Part shown: piece by piece, positions 6,979 to 9,235 of the stretch
Numbering within the stretch: the first letter of the stretch is position 1
Layout of the letters: the number at the start of each line of letters is the position of its first letter
NCBI GenBank assembly: GCA_937139435.1
Contig: CAKZPX010000281.1
Location: forward strand, 1-9,235
Direction of reading: 5' to 3'
DNA from: an uncultured bacterium
Lineage (GTDB): Bacteria > Hydrothermota > Tepidihabitantia > Tepidihabitantales > Tepidihabitantaceae
Length of the DNA stretch: 9,235 nucleotides
Translations under genes and position numbers: made by a program
The notes under the pieces: generated by a model
Databases searched by the model: none
Told to the model about the DNA's origin: nothing
The model's input: only the letters and a program-made list of their open reading frames with translations

Positions 6979-7007
6979 TTGACAGCGTGCCTTTTCTCCT
7001 TTATGCT
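6979..7007 (+). promoter_or_regulatory. Sigma-70-like promoter of the ureohydrolase gene
   Basis: Perfect TTGACA (6979-6984), a 17-nt spacer, then TATGCT (7002-7007, 4 of 6). The -10 box ends 11 nt before the ATG at 7019 and no SD precedes that ATG, so the mRNA would have almost no leader. Confidence 0.5.
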
Positions 7008-7018
7008 AATTACCCTCT

Positions 7019-7846
7019 ATGGCTTCTTACTTTGCCAATTCCGACCCGACCGAAGCCCGGGTTGTGGTTGTAGGGATGCCTTACGACCGCACCAGTTCCT
7101 TTGTTCCCGGAACCCGTTTTGGACCAGAGGTCGGCAGACTGGGGACAGCAAATATAGAAACCTTCAGCCCCTATCAAAACCGGGATGTTTCACTGGTAAA
7201 AGTATACGATGCCGGTGACCTGTCATTCTCTTATGAAACGTCCGCTGTCCCGTTAGAAATGATAACAAACGCAACCCGGGAAACATATCAAAAGGGAAAA
7301 CGTCAACTGGCGATCGGCGGAGAACACACCATCACCCCGGTCATTATCTCCGAACTGGTAAAACTATTTCCGGAATTGTGCGTTATCCAATTTGATGCCC
7401 ACTCCGACTTACGGGAAGAATTTCTTGGAGAAAAAATGTGCCATGCCAGCGCAATGCGTCGGGTACTGGACCTCATACCACGGGAAAGACTTTTTCAAAT
7501 GGGTATTCGCTCATTCGCCACACCGGAGGATAAAAATTCAACCAACCTCTTCCCTTTTGAAGTCCTTGCCCCAGTAAAACATATACGCCCCCTGATTAAG
7601 GACAAGCCAGTTTACGTCACACTTGATATTGATGTCCTTGATCCGGGTGTAATGCCCGATGTTCAGACTCCGCAACCGGGCGGTTGTTCCTATCGTGAAC
7701 TTGCCCAGTCTCTTGCCAGTCTTACCGGACTTAATATTATTGGTGCTGACATAGTTGAATACTGCCCCCGGGGAAACGCCATCCCCTTCACAGCATCAAC
7801 CACTGCCGAACTTGTTCGGGAACTAATCCTGCTTTTAGCATCTTAA
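7019..7846 (+). CDS. speB: Agmatinase-like ureohydrolase (arginase/agmatinase/formimidoylglutamase family)
   Basis: A 275-residue binuclear-manganese hydrolase that likely cuts agmatine to putrescine and urea in the cytoplasm. All family metal ligands are visible: His103 in GGEHT, Asp126/His128/Asp130 in DAHSD, and Asp203/Asp205 in LDIDVLDPG. CHASAM (His142) and Glu247 in DIVEYCP fit the usual catalytic and guanidinium-contact positions. The N-terminal PYDRTSSFVPGTRFGP is typical of the SpeB branch. Length is on the short side, as in many thermophile and archaeal agmatinases. The ATG at 7019 starts just before the conserved core. No arginine decarboxylase or other polyamine gene is in the window, so guanidinobutyrase or another guanidino substrate remains possible. 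Its stop overlaps a near-perfect SD for the next small gene. Confidence 0.88.
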   Translation: MASYFANSDPTEARVVVVGMPYDRTSSFVPGTRFGPEVGRLGTANIETFSPYQNRDVSLVKVYDAGDLSFSYETSAVPLEMITNATRETYQKGKRQLAIGGEHTITPVIISELVKLFPELCVIQFDAHSDLREEFLGEKMCHASAMRRVLDLIPRERLFQMGIRSFATPEDKNSTNLFPFEVLAPVKHIRPLIKDKPVYVTLDIDVLDPGVMPDVQTPQPGGCSYRELAQSLASLTGLNIIGADIVEYCPRGNAIPFTASTTAELVRELILLLAS

Positions 7847-7852
7847 GGAGGT
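7845..7852 (+). promoter_or_regulatory. Near-perfect Shine-Dalgarno AAGGAGGT of the cysteine-rich gene
   Basis: AAGGAGGT matches the usual anti-SD over eight bases, starts within the ureohydrolase stop codon (7844-7846) and lies 8 nt before the ATG at 7861. It is the strongest ribosome site in the window and is the main evidence that the short reading frame after it is translated. Confidence 0.85.
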
Positions 7853-7860
7853 CACCTTTT

Positions 7861-8028
7861 ATGTGTTGTCGTGCCTGTCCCGGCTATGAAATTTGCCGGA
7901 ACAAAGGAAAAATAACTGCCGAGGATTGCTGTACGCAGTGCCCCTATTTTGACTCCTGTATGGAGGAATCAAGAGACGAAGATACGCGTATGCGTCGTTC
8001 TCCATCGCGCAGGGGAACAAAACGGTAA
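7861..8028 (+). CDS. Small cysteine-rich protein with duplicated CCxxCPx4C motif
   Basis: A 55-residue protein of unknown function. Eight of its first 33 residues are Cys (2, 3, 6, 12, 23, 24, 27, 33), arranged as two copies of one pattern: CCRACPGYEIC (2-12) and CCTQCPYFDSC (23-33), 21 residues apart. The tail (~40-55) is rich in Arg/Lys and Ser and likely disordered or nucleic-acid-binding. There is no signal peptide or membrane segment. The paired CxxC knuckles could form one rubredoxin/zinc-ribbon-like metal site or two separate metal or Fe-S sites; which is unknown. A near-perfect SD at the stop of the ureohydrolase gene implies co-transcription and coupled translation with it. I do not recognise a named family with certainty. 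That it is a real gene rests on the SD, the motif duplication and the tight spacing. Confidence 0.8.
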   Translation: MCCRACPGYEICRNKGKITAEDCCTQCPYFDSCMEESRDEDTRMRRSPSRRGTKR

Positions 8029-8038
8029 ATTCTTACCG
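8016..8038 (-). terminator. Rho-independent terminator of the propeller gene, between convergent genes
   Basis: On the minus strand a perfect 6-bp stem (CGGTAA, loop GAAT, TTACCG; 8038 to 8023) is followed by TTTTGTT (8022-8016). It lies 14 nt past the propeller stop codon and inside the end of the small cysteine-rich gene, whose TAA stop is part of the stem. The stem is short with three G-C pairs, so strength is modest. In the plus direction the tail (CTGTAAAATCGTTTTATC) is a poor T run, though TAAAA-TCG-TTTTA (8042-8054) can form a second small hairpin. Confidence 0.55.
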
Positions 8039-8051
8039 CTGTAAAATCGTT

Positions 8052-9235
8052 TTATCTGTTATCAGGAACGATTAAGGCGACCCTTTCCGTCCGCACACCG
8101 GCACCGCTGTTGATAACAATAATATAAAGACCACTGGCAACCCGACCAGGATACCATACCGCCCGCCCCAGCCCTGGACTCACATTGAGTGTTGTGACTG
8201 GTTTCCCACTAATGGTGTAAATCTGAACCCGGGCATCTCTGGGTAAACCATCAATCACAACACCATTATGCTCTCCAATCACACAGGGATTGGGATAAAC
8301 CTTCCATCCTTGGGTAATCGTATCCGATTTTCTGGTAAAACGGAAAATTGAGAACCCCCGCAGACTACCAATCCCTGCCATTCCTCGGGAGTCGTCTATG
8401 TCCAGGGCGGTAAAAAATCCTGCCAGCCCCTGGAAATTAGGAAGCATGCCACTGTTCTGGGAAGTATAGTTAGTCCAGCGTCCTGAAATAACATCCAGTA
8501 TCGAAAGCCCCCGATCCGATAAAAACCACACCCTGCCGGCACCATCAACCCTGACTCGATAAAGGTTATTAGAAAGCAAACCGCTGTTGATAGTGTTATA
8601 TACTTTAAAAATCCTTCCGTCCCACATCGCACCGCCCTGAGGTGTTGCCACCCATACCCGATCTAGCGGATCGACGGCAACTGAACGCACCTCGGTGGAA
8701 GGCAAACCAGAAGTGTGTAGCACATGATAATCGTCACTCGGGTCAAAAAGTGTTCCACCGTAGTCCAGTTCTTCAATACCATTATTGAGTCCCAGCCATA
8801 CCCGGTTACGTGAGTCAAAGGCAAATTCATAAGAACCCCCAGGCGGTGGAACAAGTTCAGGAAGATTAAACTCCTGCTGATTATTGTTAGAATCAATGGC
8901 AATTATCTGACCGGCCAGATTGAAAACCCATTTGGTATCAAACCGATCCAGTCCAAACGCCTGGATCACATTTCGTGCTGTAGACATCCCCCACTGGATA
9001 GTTCCCCAGGTATCGGCATCCGGGTCATACACACTTACCCCTCCCTGATAGGAAAAGTGCGTAAACCACATCCTTCCTTTAGAATCGCACCTTATCTGAA
9101 CAATCCAGGGTAATGGTGAAACTAATCCCCGAATACTGCCATCAGGCATGATCCGGGAAAACCAGCTTGAATTATGTCCCAGGTATACACTCCCATCGCT
9201 GCCAAAGGCACAATCACTAATGACATTGGAAATCA
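8052..9235 (-). CDS. Beta-propeller (two-component-regulator-propeller-like) protein with C-terminal sorting/FlgD-Ig-like domain, N-terminus outside window
   Basis: The frame is open from the right edge: 28 codons precede the first in-window ATG (9147-9149) without a stop and continue the same repeat pattern, so that ATG is internal and about 393 residues are visible. They show about seven propeller-like blades, each with a D-x3-R-hW core (h hydrophobic): GSDGSVYLG, DSKGRMWFT, RFDTKWVF, DSRNRVWLG, DPLDRVWVA, DGAGRVWFL and DDSRGMAGI, about 40-50 residues apart. The last ~83 residues (8055-8303) form a beta-sandwich tail with VYPNPC, IDGLPRDARVQIYT, SGKPV and VASGLYIIVI, like por/type IX secretion sorting or FlgD-Ig-like tails. 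Such proteins are usually exported or surface-attached; the signal peptide would lie off the window. No enzyme motif is seen. It converges on the cysteine-rich gene with 23 nt between. Confidence 0.85.
   Translation of the reverse strand, partial: ISNVISDCAFGSDGSVYLGHNSSWFSRIMPDGSIRGLVSPLPWIVQIRCDSKGRMWFTHFSYQGGVSVYDPDADTWGTIQWGMSTARNVIQAFGLDRFDTKWVFNLAGQIIAIDSNNNQQEFNLPELVPPPGGSYEFAFDSRNRVWLGLNNGIEELDYGGTLFDPSDDYHVLHTSGLPSTEVRSVAVDPLDRVWVATPQGGAMWDGRIFKVYNTINSGLLSNNLYRVRVDGAGRVWFLSDRGLSILDVISGRWTNYTSQNSGMLPNFQGLAGFFTALDIDDSRGMAGIGSLRGFSIFRFTRKSDTITQGWKVYPNPCVIGEHNGVVIDGLPRDARVQIYTISGKPVTTLNVSPGLGRAVWYPGRVASGLYIIVINSGAGVRTERVALIVPDNR

Larger units (their letters stand above)
6763..7018. other. 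Intergenic region between acetate-CoA ligase and ureohydrolase
   Basis: This 256-nt stretch holds no convincing gene. The longest readable minus-strand frame I found starts with an ATG in its middle and has 28 codons with no good SD. Small structures are ATAATTATT (6762-6770) with its complement AATAATTAT (6823-6831), the short hairpin GGGG-ATAA-CCCC (6862-6873), tandem AACCGG (6918-6923, 6924-6929, the second inside the palindrome AACCGGTT), and the 6941-6972 dyad and promoter listed separately. No strong rho-independent terminator for the operon was found. A small RNA cannot be excluded. Confidence 0.5.

Noticed and set aside
6979..7218. 79-codon plus-strand frame starting at the TTGACA before the ureohydrolase gene
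   Set aside because: It overlaps the promoter and the conserved start of the ureohydrolase in another frame, and its Cys/Arg-rich translation shows no family.
8396..8902. Two minus-strand open frames (78 and 79 codons) within the propeller gene
   Set aside because: Alternate-frame shadows of the repeat-bearing frame, which remains open to the window edge.
9147..9149. ATG as the true start of the propeller protein
   Set aside because: The same frame is open upstream to the window edge and encodes another propeller-like blade; no SD or signal peptide follows this ATG.

Overview
The window is compact bacterial DNA of moderate GC with short intergenic gaps. It carries central carbon, fatty-acid and acyl-CoA metabolism genes, a ureohydrolase, a tiny cysteine-rich protein and a secreted beta-propeller protein. 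A C-terminal 'YPNP ... SG..V..L ... ASGLY' tail on the propeller protein is typical of the type IX secretion / FlgD-Ig-like tails common in Bacteroidota, Fibrobacterota and many uncultured, often thermophilic phyla such as WOR-3 (Stahlbacteria). The fused ADP-forming acetate-CoA ligase and the CoA-transferase/GNAT fusion also fit an anaerobic, peptide- or sugar-fermenting uncultured lineage. The taxonomic guess is inference; no rRNA or tRNA is present to test it.

Layout. 1-674 (-): 5' two thirds of gap (NAD-dependent glyceraldehyde-3-phosphate dehydrogenase), running off the left edge. 675-820: AT-rich divergent control region. About 821-1855 (+): fabH (ketoacyl-ACP synthase III), start uncertain. 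1938-6762 (+): three-gene operon of a YtnP-type metallo-beta-lactamase-fold lactonase, a 4-hydroxybutyrate/acetyl-CoA transferase fused to a GNAT acetyltransferase, and a one-chain ADP-forming acetate-CoA ligase. The internal junctions are tight: one Shine-Dalgarno (SD) sequence overlaps the upstream stop codon and the other junction has a 4-nt ATGA overlap. 6763-7018: 256-nt gap with a dyad and a promoter. 7019-8028 (+): agmatinase-like ureohydrolase followed by a 55-residue protein with two copies of CCxxCPx4C, apparently translationally coupled. 8052-9235 (-): convergent beta-propeller protein with a C-terminal sorting-like domain, its N-terminus off the right edge.

How the genes fit together. 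The operon suggests a route in which a lactone or ester is opened to a carboxylic acid, CoA is exchanged between acids by the transferase, and acyl-CoA energy is captured as ATP by the ADP-forming ligase. The GNAT domain resembles the acetyltransferase half of Pat, so it may regulate acyl-CoA enzymes by lysine acetylation. These links are inference from gene order.

Two genes that head transcription units (the lactonase and the ureohydrolase) have a sigma-70-like promoter whose -10 box ends only 9-11 nt before the ATG, with no SD. gap and the downstream genes have SD sequences. This suggests leaderless mRNAs at operon heads. The least explained item is the 55-residue duplicated-cysteine protein.
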